Positions 9,090 to 18,003 of a stretch of 43,239 nt of DNA are shown one piece after another (within the stretch, counting starts at the first letter, position 1; every line of letters starts with the position of its first letter). Under the pieces are notes generated by a model. That model searched no databases, was not told the DNA's origin, and saw only the letters and a list, made by a program, of their open reading frames with translations. Both the position numbers and the translations under genes were made by a program. This DNA comes from UBA4292 sp002395865. Lineage in GTDB: Bacteria > Bacillota > Clostridia > Lachnospirales > Lachnospiraceae. Where the stretch lies: positions 1-43,239 of the forward strand of contig CAMNBU010000021.1 of NCBI GenBank assembly GCA_946533395.1, given 5' to 3'.

Positions 9090-9809
9090 ATGGAAGCATA
9101 CGGAATGACAGATGTCGGTATAGAACGCGACGTGAATCAGGATGCATTGTTTTATTCCACTGTTTCCGTCGGACCGCTTCAGAACCTCTTTATGGTCTGT
9201 GACGGTATGGGCGGCCACGCTGCAGGTGATTTCGCGAGCCGCTTTACCATAGAGAACCTGGTCGGGCTCATAAAGGACGCGAAGGGCGGGCAGCTCATCA
9301 CGACTATCGATACAGCCATCAAAAATGTGAACGACCGGCTGGTACGGCACGCGGACGAGAACCTCGACATGTACGGCATGGGGACCACTCTGGTCCTGGC
9401 TACCATAGAGGACGGGATACTATATGTGGCCAATGTCGGTGACAGCAGGCTGTACCTTATCGATGACGACATAAGGCAGATCACCAGGGACCACTCCTAT
9501 GTGGAGGAGATGGTGAAGGCCGGTAAGATGAAGCGGGGCTCCATCGAATACAACACGAGAAGAAACATGATCACCAGGGCGATCGGCAGTCCGACCGGCG
9601 TCGTGGCGGATTATTTTGAGATAGAGCTGAGTAAGGGAGCCAAGCTGCTGCTTTGCTCGGACGGACTCACCAACATGCTGAGCAATGATGAGATATTCAG
9701 TATAGTAAAGAGCCGGACGGCGCTGGAAAACAGAGTAAGGACGCTCATCGGAGCGGCGAATATTAACGGCGGCACGGACAATATCAGTGCGCTGATCGTT
9801 GAACTATAA
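9090..9809 (+). CDS. prpC: PP2C-family Ser/Thr protein phosphatase (PrpC/Stp type)
   Basis: Mn/Mg-dependent phosphatase expected to reverse phosphorylation by the adjacent PASTA kinase. PP2C metal-binding and core motifs occur in order: RDVNQDAL near residue 14, DGMGGHAAGD near 36, NVGDSRLYLI near 114, LLCSDGLTNML near 186 and GGTDNISALIV at the C-terminus. It has 239 residues, the usual size of the bacterial stand-alone enzyme. An upstream in-frame ATG at 9021 lies inside rlmN. ATG 9090 has a strong AGAGGAGGTG 7-16 bases ahead and gives the canonical start MEAYGMTDVGIERDVNQD. Pairing with prkC then rsgA is the standard Firmicutes arrangement. Confidence 0.95.
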   Translation: MEAYGMTDVGIERDVNQDALFYSTVSVGPLQNLFMVCDGMGGHAAGDFASRFTIENLVGLIKDAKGGQLITTIDTAIKNVNDRLVRHADENLDMYGMGTTLVLATIEDGILYVANVGDSRLYLIDDDIRQITRDHSYVEEMVKAGKMKRGSIEYNTRRNMITRAIGSPTGVVADYFEIELSKGAKLLLCSDGLTNMLSNDEIFSIVKSRTALENRVRTLIGAANINGGTDNISALIVEL

Positions 9810-9838
9810 AGCACACATTTTTGTTCGGAGGTAGGTAT

Positions 9839-12637
9839 ATGCTGAAAACAGGAATGTTTTTGGGTGACAGATATGAGATACTTGAGCTCACCGGCTCGGG
9901 AGGCATGGCGGAGGTCTACAAGGCCAAATGCCACAAGCTGAACCGTCTCGTGGCTATCAAGGTGCTTAAGGAGGAGTTCTGCAACGATAAGAATTTCGTC
10001 TCGAAATTCAAGGCGGAGGCACAGGCTGCGGCAGGTCTTTCACACCCGAATATCGTAAGTATCTATGATGTCGGAGATGAGGGTGAGCTGCACTATATCG
10101 TTATGGAGCTCGTCGAGGGCATCACCCTCAAGCAGTATATCGAGAAGAAGAAAAAGCTGGACATAAAGGAATCCATCGGTATCGCCATTCAGATCGCGCA
10201 GGGCATAGGAGCCGCTCACGAGCAGCACATCATCCACAGGGATATCAAGCCGCAGAACGTGATCATTTCGCGCGACGGCAAGGTGAAGGTGACCGATTTC
10301 GGTATCGCGAAGATCGCAAGCTCGCAGACCATCAATTCTGAGGCTGTTGGCTCCGTGTACTATTTTTCACCGGAGCAGGCCAGAGGCGGCTACTGCGATG
10401 AGAGGAGCGATATCTATTCGCTCGGCATCACGCTTTATGAGATGCTTACGGGTCAGGTGCCCTTCGACGGAGAGTCGACAGTGGCTGTTGCTCTTTCACA
10501 TCTTCAGTCCGAGATGAAGCCTCCGCGCGAGATCGATCCGATGATACCGATCAGCCTCGAGAAGATCATCATGAAGGCTACGATGAAGAAGCCCGAGAGG
10601 CGTTATGCCTCCGCGCAGGAGCTCATCAGCGACCTGAGGAAGGCGCTTCTCATGCCTGAGGAGGACTTCGTAAAGGTCATACCGGTCAATAACACCTCAC
10701 CCACCGTACTCATAAGCGAGGACGAGATATCGCTTATAAAGCAGTCTAAGACCATACCGATCTCCGAGACGGAGACGGGGGAGACCGCTCAGGGCGAGAG
10801 AGCCGATTACGATGTGGAGGAGATAACCGACCCCGATGAGGAGGACGAAGAGGAGGAGTCCACTGTCTTCGACAAGATAGTATTTATCGCAGGAATAGTC
10901 GTATGCGTTCTGATAATATGTCTTGCGGGCTTCCTTCTTGCCAAGGCTATCAAAAACTGGAGCTCAAACAAGCCGGATGAGACTTCATCCGCCGAGACCA
11001 CAACATCTGCTGTCATAGACATCCCCAGCACGGTAAGCGATAAGCAGACGACCGTTCCTTCCGTTGTGGGCAAGACATATGATGAGGCTGTGGCCATACT
11101 GAAGGCGTCTTCACTGGGCGTCAAGCGCTCCGATATGTCCTCGGAGGAAATCGATGAGGGCGTAGTCATTTCGCAGCAGTATCCCTCGGGAACCGTGGTG
11201 GATAAGAACATAAGCGTTATTCTCTATGTCAGCAGCGGAAGCGCCATGATAATTCTTCCCTCAGACAGCGAGATGGTGGGCAAGCTTGCCGCCAATGTAA
11301 AGAGAAATCTTCGGGCTCTCGGCCTTGAGGTCGTGGAGAATACGGAGTACAGCAAGGATGTGCCCGAGAAGATGGTCATCAGTGTGAAGCCGGAGGGCGG
11401 AACGAAGGTGAACCCCGGCTCGACCGTTACCATCGTCACCAGCCTCGGCGCCGAGATCGAGTATATTTACGTGCCCGACCTCAGGAAGATGACCGTTGAT
11501 GAGGCGGACGACTACCTTGATTCCACACTCACACTTGTTGTCGAGTACGCTTACAGCGACGGTACCGATTACAAGATCGGTGAGATAATGAGCCAGCAGT
11601 ACGAGGTCAATTCCAGGGTCGAGAAGGGCTCGGAGATAAAGGTCGTAGTCAGCAAAGGCAAGGAATTCGTGGAGATACCTGACCTTCTCAAGATGACCAA
11701 GGAGGAGGCTGTGGACGCCGTCAAGGCTGCGGGACTGGCTGTCGGCAAGATATCCGAGGACTACAGCGATAAGATCGAGGAGAAGCTCGTATGCAAATAC
11801 GAGGGCGTGGATACGAACAGCGAGGGCTATGCACGCATAGGCTCGAAGGTAAATATCACGCTGAGCCTCGGCAAGGAGTTCGCGATCGTTCCGGATATAT
11901 TGGATATGACAAAGGAGAAGGCGATCGAGGCCCTCGAGAAGGCAGGCCTTGAGGCCGGCAATATAACCGAGGAGTACAGTGATTCCGTCAAGGCAGGCCG
12001 CGTCATTTCGCAGGGCACGGATGCCGATGTGGAGGTAAAGATCGGCTCTAAGGTCAATTTCGTGGTATCCACCGGTGTTGAATACATCGATCTGCCACAT
12101 ATCACCGGAAGGCCTTACACGGAGGTCAAGAAGGAACTTGAAGACCTCGGTTTCGAGGTGGTACTTGAGGAGGAGATAAGCGCGAGCGCCGAGGACGGAT
12201 ATGTCATAAGATGCAACTATGCGAACGGATCGAGTGCTCCGAAGGGCTCCAAGGTAAAGCTTACGTACGCGGTCAAGCTTGTCGCACAGAGCATTAGCGC
12301 AACAGTAGCGAGCAAGACCAGATATATCGGAGAGTCCCTTACAAGAGCTGAATTTACGGTGACGGTGGTCATGTCCGATGGCTCGAAGAGGACCAATCCT
12401 GACGGATGGGATTTCTATCCCGCAGAGCTTCTCAGTGAATCGAACGAGATCACCGTGGTATACGGCTCACTCTCGACTATCGTCAAGGTGCCCGCGCAGA
12501 AGAAGCCGGAGCCGGTGACCGAAGAGCCGACGCCTGAGGAGACGACCACGCAGGAGCCTGAGACAGAGTCCGCGGCTTCGCCCGAGACCGATCCGGTCGA
12601 GAGCGAGTCTGCGGAAGCGGAGGGAAGCAATGGTTAA
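9839..12637 (+). CDS. prkC: PASTA-domain eukaryotic-type Ser/Thr kinase with extra C-terminal Ig-like domain
   Basis: Membrane kinase that senses muropeptides or lipid II through PASTA repeats and controls wall growth, division or germination. Residues 1-270 are a Hanks-type kinase: glycine loop GSGGMAEVY, Lys in VAIKVLK, HRDIKPQN (an RD kinase) near 134, and DFGIAK near 153. An acidic juxtamembrane stretch follows, then one TM helix at about 345-369. Six PASTA repeats span about 404-813. Unusually, an Ig-like (Big_3-like) domain follows at about 814-884, then a Pro/Glu/Thr-rich tail to 932. PrkC homologues usually carry three or four PASTA repeats and many stop soon after them. ATG 9839, with CGGAGG ahead, is chosen over TTG 9821. 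The end overlaps rsgA by 8 bases. Confidence 0.95.
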   Translation: MLKTGMFLGDRYEILELTGSGGMAEVYKAKCHKLNRLVAIKVLKEEFCNDKNFVSKFKAEAQAAAGLSHPNIVSIYDVGDEGELHYIVMELVEGITLKQYIEKKKKLDIKESIGIAIQIAQGIGAAHEQHIIHRDIKPQNVIISRDGKVKVTDFGIAKIASSQTINSEAVGSVYYFSPEQARGGYCDERSDIYSLGITLYEMLTGQVPFDGESTVAVALSHLQSEMKPPREIDPMIPISLEKIIMKATMKKPERRYASAQELISDLRKALLMPEEDFVKVIPVNNTSPTVLISEDEISLIKQSKTIPISETETGETAQGERADYDVEEITDPDEEDEEEESTVFDKIVFIAGIVVCVLIICLAGFLLAKAIKNWSSNKPDETSSAETTTSAVIDIPSTVSDKQTTVPSVVGKTYDEAVAILKASSLGVKRSDMSSEEIDEGVVISQQYPSGTVVDKNISVILYVSSGSAMIILPSDSEMVGKLAANVKRNLRALGLEVVENTEYSKDVPEKMVISVKPEGGTKVNPGSTVTIVTSLGAEIEYIYVPDLRKMTVDEADDYLDSTLTLVVEYAYSDGTDYKIGEIMSQQYEVNSRVEKGSEIKVVVSKGKEFVEIPDLLKMTKEEAVDAVKAAGLAVGKISEDYSDKIEEKLVCKYEGVDTNSEGYARIGSKVNITLSLGKEFAIVPDILDMTKEKAIEALEKAGLEAGNITEEYSDSVKAGRVISQGTDADVEVKIGSKVNFVVSTGVEYIDLPHITGRPYTEVKKELEDLGFEVVLEEEISASAEDGYVIRCNYANGSSAPKGSKVKLTYAVKLVAQSISATVASKTRYIGESLTRAEFTVTVVMSDGSKRTNPDGWDFYPAELLSESNEITVVYGSLSTIVKVPAQKKPEPVTEEPTPEETTTQEPETESAASPETDPVESESAEAEGSNG
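12280..12490 (+). other. Extracellular Ig-like (Big_3-like) domain appended to the PASTA kinase
   Basis: About 70 codons after PASTA repeat 6 encode a separate beta-rich module. Its signature is Y-I-G-E-S-L, then A-E-F-T, M-S-D-G and T-N-P-D-G-W, ending with an I-T-V-V-Y-G strand. The same pattern recurs in the lipoprotein at 42374. The fold name is inferred from the pattern typical of Big_3 (PF07523) and was not searched. Confidence 0.7.
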
Positions 12638-13505
12638 AGGCCGTATAATAAAGGGTGTGGGCGGGAAATACACCGTCCGCACCCCTGAGGGCGACCTGCT
12701 CTGCCATGCGAAGGGGATACTCCGCCACAGGAATATAAAGCCACTGGTCGGCGACTATGTGTTGGCCGAGCTTCTGGGCGATGAGGACGGAGTGGCAAAC
12801 ATCCATGAGATTCTTCCCCGTAAAAATGAATTGATCAGACCCGCCTCGGCCAATGTCGACGGCGCGATCATCGAAATAGCTGTAAAGAATCCGGCACCTT
12901 CACTGAATCTGCTGGATCGCTTTCTGATTCTTATGGAGGAACAGGGCGTGAAGGTCGATATCTGCGTGAACAAGGTGGATATCGATACCGATAATGTTTG
13001 TGACATGATCGCTTCCATTTACCGCCCCATAGGCTATGATGTCATACCCGTCAGCACCTACACGCTCGAGGGGATTGACAGGATAAAACAGATAGTTAGG
13101 GGCAGGACCACTGTGTGGGCCGGACCTTCGGGGGCGGGCAAATCCTCTCTCATAAACTGTCTCGAGCCTGAGAACTGCATGGAGACCGGTGAGATAAGCG
13201 AGAAGATAAAGCGCGGCAAGAATACTACGAGGCACGCGCAGCTTCTGTGCTGTCCCGATGATACGTACGTGCTCGATACGCCCGGGTTTTCCAGCATCGA
13301 CCTGCCCGAATGCGAGGCGGCCGACATAGGGGGATATTTCCACGAGTTTGCTGAGCACACGGGGCAGTGCCGTTTCGGTGACTGCGTGCACGTGGATGAG
13401 ACCGACTGCGGCGTCAAGCGCCACGTGGGAAAAGAGATAAGCAGGCAGCGCTACGATAATTATGTGCTGTTTTATAATGAATTGAAGAATAAAAAAAGAT
13501 ATTAA
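12630..13505 (+). CDS. rsgA: Ribosome small-subunit-dependent GTPase RsgA
   Basis: Circularly permuted GTPase that checks late maturation of the 30S subunit. The order of motifs is OB-fold (residues 1-70), G4 NKVD near 111, G1 GPSGAGKSS near 166, G2-like KNTTRHAQL, then G3 DTPGF near 214, which shows the permutation. The C-terminal zinc domain has the C-x4-C-x-H...C pattern (CRFGDCVHVDETDC). The length of 291 is standard. ATG 12630 overlaps the kinase by 8 bases and uses a GGAGGG site within it. RsgA homologues are reported substrates of PrkC-type kinases, which fits the coupling. Confidence 0.96.
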   Translation: MVKGRIIKGVGGKYTVRTPEGDLLCHAKGILRHRNIKPLVGDYVLAELLGDEDGVANIHEILPRKNELIRPASANVDGAIIEIAVKNPAPSLNLLDRFLILMEEQGVKVDICVNKVDIDTDNVCDMIASIYRPIGYDVIPVSTYTLEGIDRIKQIVRGRTTVWAGPSGAGKSSLINCLEPENCMETGEISEKIKRGKNTTRHAQLLCCPDDTYVLDTPGFSSIDLPECEAADIGGYFHEFAEHTGQCRFGDCVHVDETDCGVKRHVGKEISRQRYDNYVLFYNELKNKKRY

Positions 13506-13523
13506 GAGAGGCATTTAAACACT

Positions 13524-14195
13524 ATGAAAAAACTGGAGCTGTCACCATCCATACTCGGAGCGGATTTTCTTCATCTGGGAAGCCAGATCGAGCAGGTCAA
13601 AAATGCCGGAGCGAAAATGCTTCACTTTGACGTAATGGACGGTATTTTTGTAAAGAGCTATTCAATGGGGCTGCCGATTCTCAAGCAGTTAAAGCATGAG
13701 ACAGGCATGCTGATGGATGTTCATCTCATGATCGTGGATCCGCCCAGATACGCGAAGGAATTCGGCGAATTATCCGACATAGTCACATTCCACTATGAGG
13801 CCTGCGACGATGTCGAGGAGGCTATAGCGGCATTTCGCGAGACAGGTGTGAAGGTGGGCCTGGCTATAAAGCCCAGGACAGATGTGAGGGTGCTCTATCC
13901 ATATCTGGACAAGATCGATATGGCGCTGATAATGACCGTGGAGCCCGGATTTGGCGGTCAGCAGCTCATCCCTGAGACTCTCGATAAGGTGCTTGAGCTC
14001 AGAAGCTGGTGCGACAGACATCAGATCGACATAGATATCCAGGTGGACGGAGGCATAAACCGCGCCAATTTCAGGCCAGCGTACAATTCGGGAGCGAATG
14101 TCATCGTGGCGGGTACCGCGCTTTTCGCGGGAGATGTTGCGGATAACGTGAAGTATTTCATGGCACAGGAAGAGGACATAAACAACGCGGAGTGA
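13524..14195 (+). CDS. rpe: Ribulose-phosphate 3-epimerase
   Basis: TIM-barrel enzyme of the pentose phosphate pathway interconverting D-ribulose 5-phosphate and D-xylulose 5-phosphate. Family motifs are present: SPSILGADF at the N-terminus, the metal-binding HFDVMDG, MTVEPGFGGQ, and QVDGGI for phosphate binding. At 223 residues it is normal. It lies 18 bases after rsgA, the usual neighbour. In many Firmicutes the next gene is thiN (thiamine pyrophosphokinase). Here that position is taken by an SGNH hydrolase, so the conserved housekeeping run ends at this gene. Confidence 0.97.
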   Translation: MKKLELSPSILGADFLHLGSQIEQVKNAGAKMLHFDVMDGIFVKSYSMGLPILKQLKHETGMLMDVHLMIVDPPRYAKEFGELSDIVTFHYEACDDVEEAIAAFRETGVKVGLAIKPRTDVRVLYPYLDKIDMALIMTVEPGFGGQQLIPETLDKVLELRSWCDRHQIDIDIQVDGGINRANFRPAYNSGANVIVAGTALFAGDVADNVKYFMAQEEDINNAE

Positions 14196-14199
14196 GTAT

Positions 14200-15324
14200 A
14201 TGGATAAGAATTACATTGACGCGAATCTGGACGCCGTTCTTGAAAGGGGCGTGCTCAGGCTGGGAGATATCGCGCCGGTGAAGAACTTCATCGGGAGAAT
14301 AGGAAGCGGTGAACATGTTAAGCTCGCATTTATCGGCGGCTCCATAACACAGGGCTGCCTGGCCTCGACGGAGGAGGGACAGTATACGAGACTCGTAACA
14401 AAGCTCGTATGTGAGCGCTTCGGAGATACCGTGGAGTATATCAATGCTCCGGTAGGCGGAACTGATTCGTTCTTCGGAGTGGCCAGGGTAGAGAGCGAAG
14501 TGCTTAAATACGCTCCCGATCTGGTGGTGGTCGAGTTCTCCGTAAATGACTGGGGAGATGATTTCCATAGGGAGACATATGAAGGACTTGTCCGTCGCAT
14601 ACTAAAGAGCGAGAGCCATCCTGCCGTGATACTTCTTTTTAACTACTATTTCGGAGAGAGGACGAGTGCGCAGCAGGTACATCTCGAGGTGGGTGAATAC
14701 TATGATCTGCCCTGCCTTTCGATGAAGGAGAGCTTCGGAGCGCTTCAGGATGAGGGGAGACTCGACTGGGAGGATATAACGAAGGACGGTATCCATCCGA
14801 ACGATTTCGGCCATCTGATGATATCGAGGCTTTTTGAAAAGTATTTCGATGCGCTGGAGAAGCTTCCCGCGCCGGCCGGCTTAGAAACAAGAGGCGGATC
14901 ACAGCTTCCGTCCTCCCTCACAGCAAACCGCTTTGAAAACTGTTCGCTATACAAGAACTACAACTGCGAACCCGACATGAAGGGCTTCACACCCGATAAG
15001 GTGTCGGTGGCAAACACATGGTATTACTTCGCCGGCGGCTGGGAGGGAAGAGGCAAAGGAGCATCTGTTTCGTTTACTTTTAAGGGAACTTATGCGGCGA
15101 TACAGTACAAAAAATATAAGGACGGAAATGCTCCGTTAGCGGCCGCGTACATAGACGGGGAGGAGATGGTTCCCCTTGACGCTAATTTCGACCAGGACTG
15201 GGGCGACTGCCTCTACCTTCAGATGGTATCTGACGAGCTGGAGGATAAGGAGCACACGCTGACCGTAGTTATAAAGAACGAGGCAAAGAACCCCTTCTAT
15301 CTCGTGTCCGTGATAGCAAAATAG
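14200..15324 (+). CDS. SGNH/GDSL-family hydrolase with C-terminal beta-sandwich (probable carbohydrate esterase)
   Basis: Serine esterase of the SGNH fold. The nucleophile is Ser48 in IGGSITQG (GGS rather than GDS). The Asn block is FSVNDWGD near residue 110, and the Asp-His pair is D196/H199 in DGIHPND. Residues from about 255 onward form a second, beta-rich module (SFTFKGTYAAIQYKKY, YIDGEE) of the kind seen in carbohydrate esterases. No signal peptide is visible, so it should act in the cytoplasm. The next gene is an alpha-galactosidase, which supports deacylation of imported oligosaccharides, but the substrate is not known. Its ribosome binding site (CGGAG) lies in the last codons of rpe. 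Confidence 0.85.
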   Translation: MDKNYIDANLDAVLERGVLRLGDIAPVKNFIGRIGSGEHVKLAFIGGSITQGCLASTEEGQYTRLVTKLVCERFGDTVEYINAPVGGTDSFFGVARVESEVLKYAPDLVVVEFSVNDWGDDFHRETYEGLVRRILKSESHPAVILLFNYYFGERTSAQQVHLEVGEYYDLPCLSMKESFGALQDEGRLDWEDITKDGIHPNDFGHLMISRLFEKYFDALEKLPAPAGLETRGGSQLPSSLTANRFENCSLYKNYNCEPDMKGFTPDKVSVANTWYYFAGGWEGRGKGASVSFTFKGTYAAIQYKKYKDGNAPLAAAYIDGEEMVPLDANFDQDWGDCLYLQMVSDELEDKEHTLTVVIKNEAKNPFYLVSVIAK

Positions 15325-15357
15325 TATAAAGCACGACAGGTGCTTCGGAGGATATAT

Positions 15358-17538
15358 ATGGCAGTACATTTTTACGAGAATACGGGCGTTTTCAAGCTTG
15401 ATACACCTAACTCTACCATGATGCTCGCGCTCACGCCCGAGGGCTATCTGGGACAGGTCTATTACGGGAGAAGCCTTAAGGATAAGGACCTGACCTACCT
15501 CATGCGCACGGACGAGCCGCCCTTTACCCCCTCTGTAAATGAGAGGGAGACCATGTCGTTTTTTGACGCGTTTGCATGGGAGTATCCCACCTACGGCTCG
15601 GGCGATTACAGGGACAGTGCCTTCCGCATAAGAACGAAGAGCGGACACGAGGCATGCGTGCTTAAGTACGATTCGTACAGGATCGTTAAGGGAAAGAAGG
15701 TCCCGGATGGACTGCCGGGGACATTTTCGGATACGGCAAACACGCTTGAGATCACGCTTAAGGAGCCCGATCTCGGGTTCACGGTGGTCATAAGCTACGG
15801 TGTGTTCGACGATGTCGATGCGATCACCAAATCTGTTAAGGTCATAAACACAGGGAGTGAGACGTTTTTCCTCGAAAGGGCGCTTTCTTCTGTGCTCAAC
15901 ATCGAATCCGAAAAGGGTCTCGACATGATTACGCTTCACGGATCGTGGGCGAGGGAACGCCACATATGCAGGCGCGAGATTCCATACGGAAGGTCTAACA
16001 CCTCTTCCATAAGGGGTGAGTCCGGCCATCAGGATCATCCCTTCATTGCGGTCATGGACCGCGATGCCTCCGAGACTATGGGCAATGTCTGGGCGATGAG
16101 CTTTATCTACTCAGGCAATTTCCTTGCGCAGGCGGAGAAGAACCAGTTCGACTGCGTGCGCGTTATGATGGGTATCAATCCGGAGGGCTTCCTTTGGAGA
16201 CTTGCTGCGGGGGAGAGCTTCACCTGTCCCGAGACAGTATGCATTTTCAGCTCGCAGGGCATCGGCGCTATGACCAGAAGTTTCCACGATCTGTTCAGGA
16301 CTCACCTGATCCGCGGCAAATATCGCGACATGAAGCGCCCCATACTCATCAACAACTGGGAGGCTACATATTTCGACTTCAATACCGAGAAGCTGCTTCA
16401 GATAGCGCGAACAGCTGCCGGTGCCGGTATAGAGATGCTGGTAATGGACGACGGGTGGTTCGGCCACAGAGATTCGGACAATTCTTCTCTGGGCGACTGG
16501 AAGGTGAACGAGGGCAAGCTCGGTTCGACCCTCAAATATCTGGTCGATGAGGTGAACAAGCTCGGTCTCAAGTTCGGTATATGGTTCGAGCCGGAGATGA
16601 TCTCACCCGATTCCGACCTCTACAGGCAGCATCCCGACTGGGTGATACGCACTCCGTACAAGAAGCCGGGGCTGTCGAGATGCCAGCTGGTGCTTGACAT
16701 TACCCGCAAGGAGGTTCGCGACTACGCCTACGAGAGCGTAAAGGCTGTCCTTCAGAGCGCAAATATCGAGTATGTGAAGTGGGACATGAACAGACAGCTC
16801 GCGGATATCGGAAGCCTCGGACTGGACTGTGAGACTCAAGGCGAGCTGTTCCACAGATATGTTCTGGCCCTTTACGAGATGCAGAACAGGCTTATAACGG
16901 ATTTCCCCGACCTGCTGCTTGAGAACTGCTCGGGCGGCGGCGCGAGATTTGACCCCGGCATGCTCTATTTCAGCCCTCAGATATGGTGCTCGGACGATAC
17001 CGATGCCGTCGAGCGTCTCATGATACAGCACGGCACGGCAATGATCTACCCGCTCTCGACGATAGGCGCGCACGTAAGTGTCTGCCCGAACCACTCGGTG
17101 GGCAGGAGCACTCCCTTCAGAACACGCGGCTATGTGGCGCTGTTCGGAACATTCGGCTACGAGCTGGACATATCGAAGCTCTCCGAAGAGGAGCTCGATA
17201 TCGTGCGCGAGCAGACACAGATGTACCACTGCTACAACGACCTGATCAGGCGTGGTGACTACTACCGCATCAGCTCGTATCCTGACTCCAATATCGACTG
17301 CGTGAGCGTAGTCGCGAAGGACAAGTCCGAGGCCGTGGCCGTCATGGTCCGCGTCATGGGCGTTCCGAATGTCCACAGCCTTCGTCTTAAGCTCGCGGGC
17401 CTCGACGGTAACTCGTCCTACCGTATTGACGGCGATGAGCGCACCTATACCGGCGCGGCTCTTATGTACGCCGGCATTAATGTCGCCGGTCTCTGGGGTG
17501 ATTTTGAGGGCCGCATAATCCACATCACCCGCGTGTGA
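15358..17538 (+). CDS. aga: Alpha-galactosidase, glycoside hydrolase family 36
   Basis: Retaining exo-alpha-galactosidase acting on melibiose, raffinose-type sugars or galactomannan side chains. The 726-residue length and N-terminal beta-sandwich plus (beta/alpha)8 barrel pattern match the tetrameric bacterial GH36 group. The barrel includes MLVMDDGWFG near residue 360. The predicted nucleophile is Asp476 in VKWDMNRQL, and the acid/base is the Asp near 546 in CSDDTDAVERL. The substrate-binding ENCSGGGARFDPGM lies between them. No signal peptide is seen, so it is likely cytoplasmic. ATG 15358 with CGGAGGA upstream is preferred to the alternative at 15340. The gene is followed by strong terminator-like hairpins, then galM. 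Confidence 0.95.
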   Translation: MAVHFYENTGVFKLDTPNSTMMLALTPEGYLGQVYYGRSLKDKDLTYLMRTDEPPFTPSVNERETMSFFDAFAWEYPTYGSGDYRDSAFRIRTKSGHEACVLKYDSYRIVKGKKVPDGLPGTFSDTANTLEITLKEPDLGFTVVISYGVFDDVDAITKSVKVINTGSETFFLERALSSVLNIESEKGLDMITLHGSWARERHICRREIPYGRSNTSSIRGESGHQDHPFIAVMDRDASETMGNVWAMSFIYSGNFLAQAEKNQFDCVRVMMGINPEGFLWRLAAGESFTCPETVCIFSSQGIGAMTRSFHDLFRTHLIRGKYRDMKRPILINNWEATYFDFNTEKLLQIARTAAGAGIEMLVMDDGWFGHRDSDNSSLGDWKVNEGKLGSTLKYLVDEVNKLGLKFGIWFEPEMISPDSDLYRQHPDWVIRTPYKKPGLSRCQLVLDITRKEVRDYAYESVKAVLQSANIEYVKWDMNRQLADIGSLGLDCETQGELFHRYVLALYEMQNRLITDFPDLLLENCSGGGARFDPGMLYFSPQIWCSDDTDAVERLMIQHGTAMIYPLSTIGAHVSVCPNHSVGRSTPFRTRGYVALFGTFGYELDISKLSEEELDIVREQTQMYHCYNDLIRRGDYYRISSYPDSNIDCVSVVAKDKSEAVAVMVRVMGVPNVHSLRLKLAGLDGNSSYRIDGDERTYTGAALMYAGINVAGLWGDFEGRIIHITRV

Positions 17539-17641
17539 TTTTTCACCGGCCTGATTGTTTCTGACGACGGCCATCACTGCGGCCCGTCGTCGGTCAGTAA
17601 TACGATCTCGCCGGCCAATTGTATTCTTTAGTCGGCCATCG

Positions 17642-17710
17642 AAGTAAAAAAACCCCGACGGACACAACCTACGCTTCGCTCCGTGATGGTCCGCCGGAGT
17701 ATTTTTACTT
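17642..17710. terminator. Terminator-like hairpin B downstream of aga
   Basis: Arms 17642-17663 and 17689-17710 pair at 19 of 22 positions, counting Watson-Crick pairs only, around a 25-base loop. One arm ends in an A-run and the other in ATTTTTACTT, so either strand would give a stem with a U-rich 3' side. It is a plausible bidirectional intrinsic terminator ending the rpe-SGNH-aga transcripts. Confidence 0.6.
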
Positions 17711-17789
17711 CTCCGGCCTGCGCTTTGGCTCCCCGGCCGGCGGGTGAACGGTATCTTTTTGCTGCCATAGTGTGAGGCCCGAGGAGGGC

Positions 17790-17846
17790 AGTAAATAATC
17801 CCGAGGGACGCATTTCCCGTGCCAGCGTCCCGAGGGATTTTTTACT
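17790..17846 (+). terminator. Terminator-like hairpin C downstream of aga
   Basis: Arms 17790-17811 and 17825-17846 pair at 19 of 22 positions around a 13-base loop, with a T-rich run TTTTTT in the 3' arm. The last five bases are also part of the outer arm of the 307-bp element, so this hairpin and the outer stem compete for them. Confidence 0.55.
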
Positions 17847-17912
17847 GACGGACGACGGGCCGCAGTGATGGCCGCAAAGAGCTATAAAGAGGCGGGGGGA
17901 CAAAAAATACCC

Positions 17913-17941
17913 TTTACAAATGGGCGGTTTGCACGTATAAT
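17913..17941 (+). promoter_or_regulatory. Consensus sigma-A promoter for galM
   Basis: TTTACA (17913-17918), 17-nt spacer, TATAAT (17936-17941). Transcription would start near 17948, giving a leader of about 55 bases before galM. It lies just past the nested inverted-repeat element, so galM has its own transcription after termination of the aga transcript. Confidence 0.85.
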
Positions 17942-18003
17942 ATTTTGGAGTTTTCAGAAAGCGAAGGATTTTCGCGCGATAAGAGGGAGAAATCAGGGAA
18001 GCG

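Larger units (their letters stand above)
17568..17874. repeat. 307-bp nested inverted-repeat element between aga and galM
   Basis: Terminal arms at 17568-17600 and 17842-17874 are inverted repeats of each other over 33 bases with one mismatch. Inside are an arm pair CGCCGGCC (17609-17616) with GGCCGGCG (17735-17742), and two long hairpins listed separately. The whole 307 bases can therefore fold into one branched structure in RNA or single-stranded DNA. No gene is supported here; the open frames crossing it are translations of the repeats. No target-site duplication is obvious beside the arms. It could be a MITE-like mobile remnant, a structured RNA or an elaborate terminator. Confidence 0.8.

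Noticed and set aside
11261..12100. 279-codon minus-strand frame opposite the PASTA region
   Set aside because: Shadow of a GC-biased, acidic repeat-rich gene; no start context or family resemblance.
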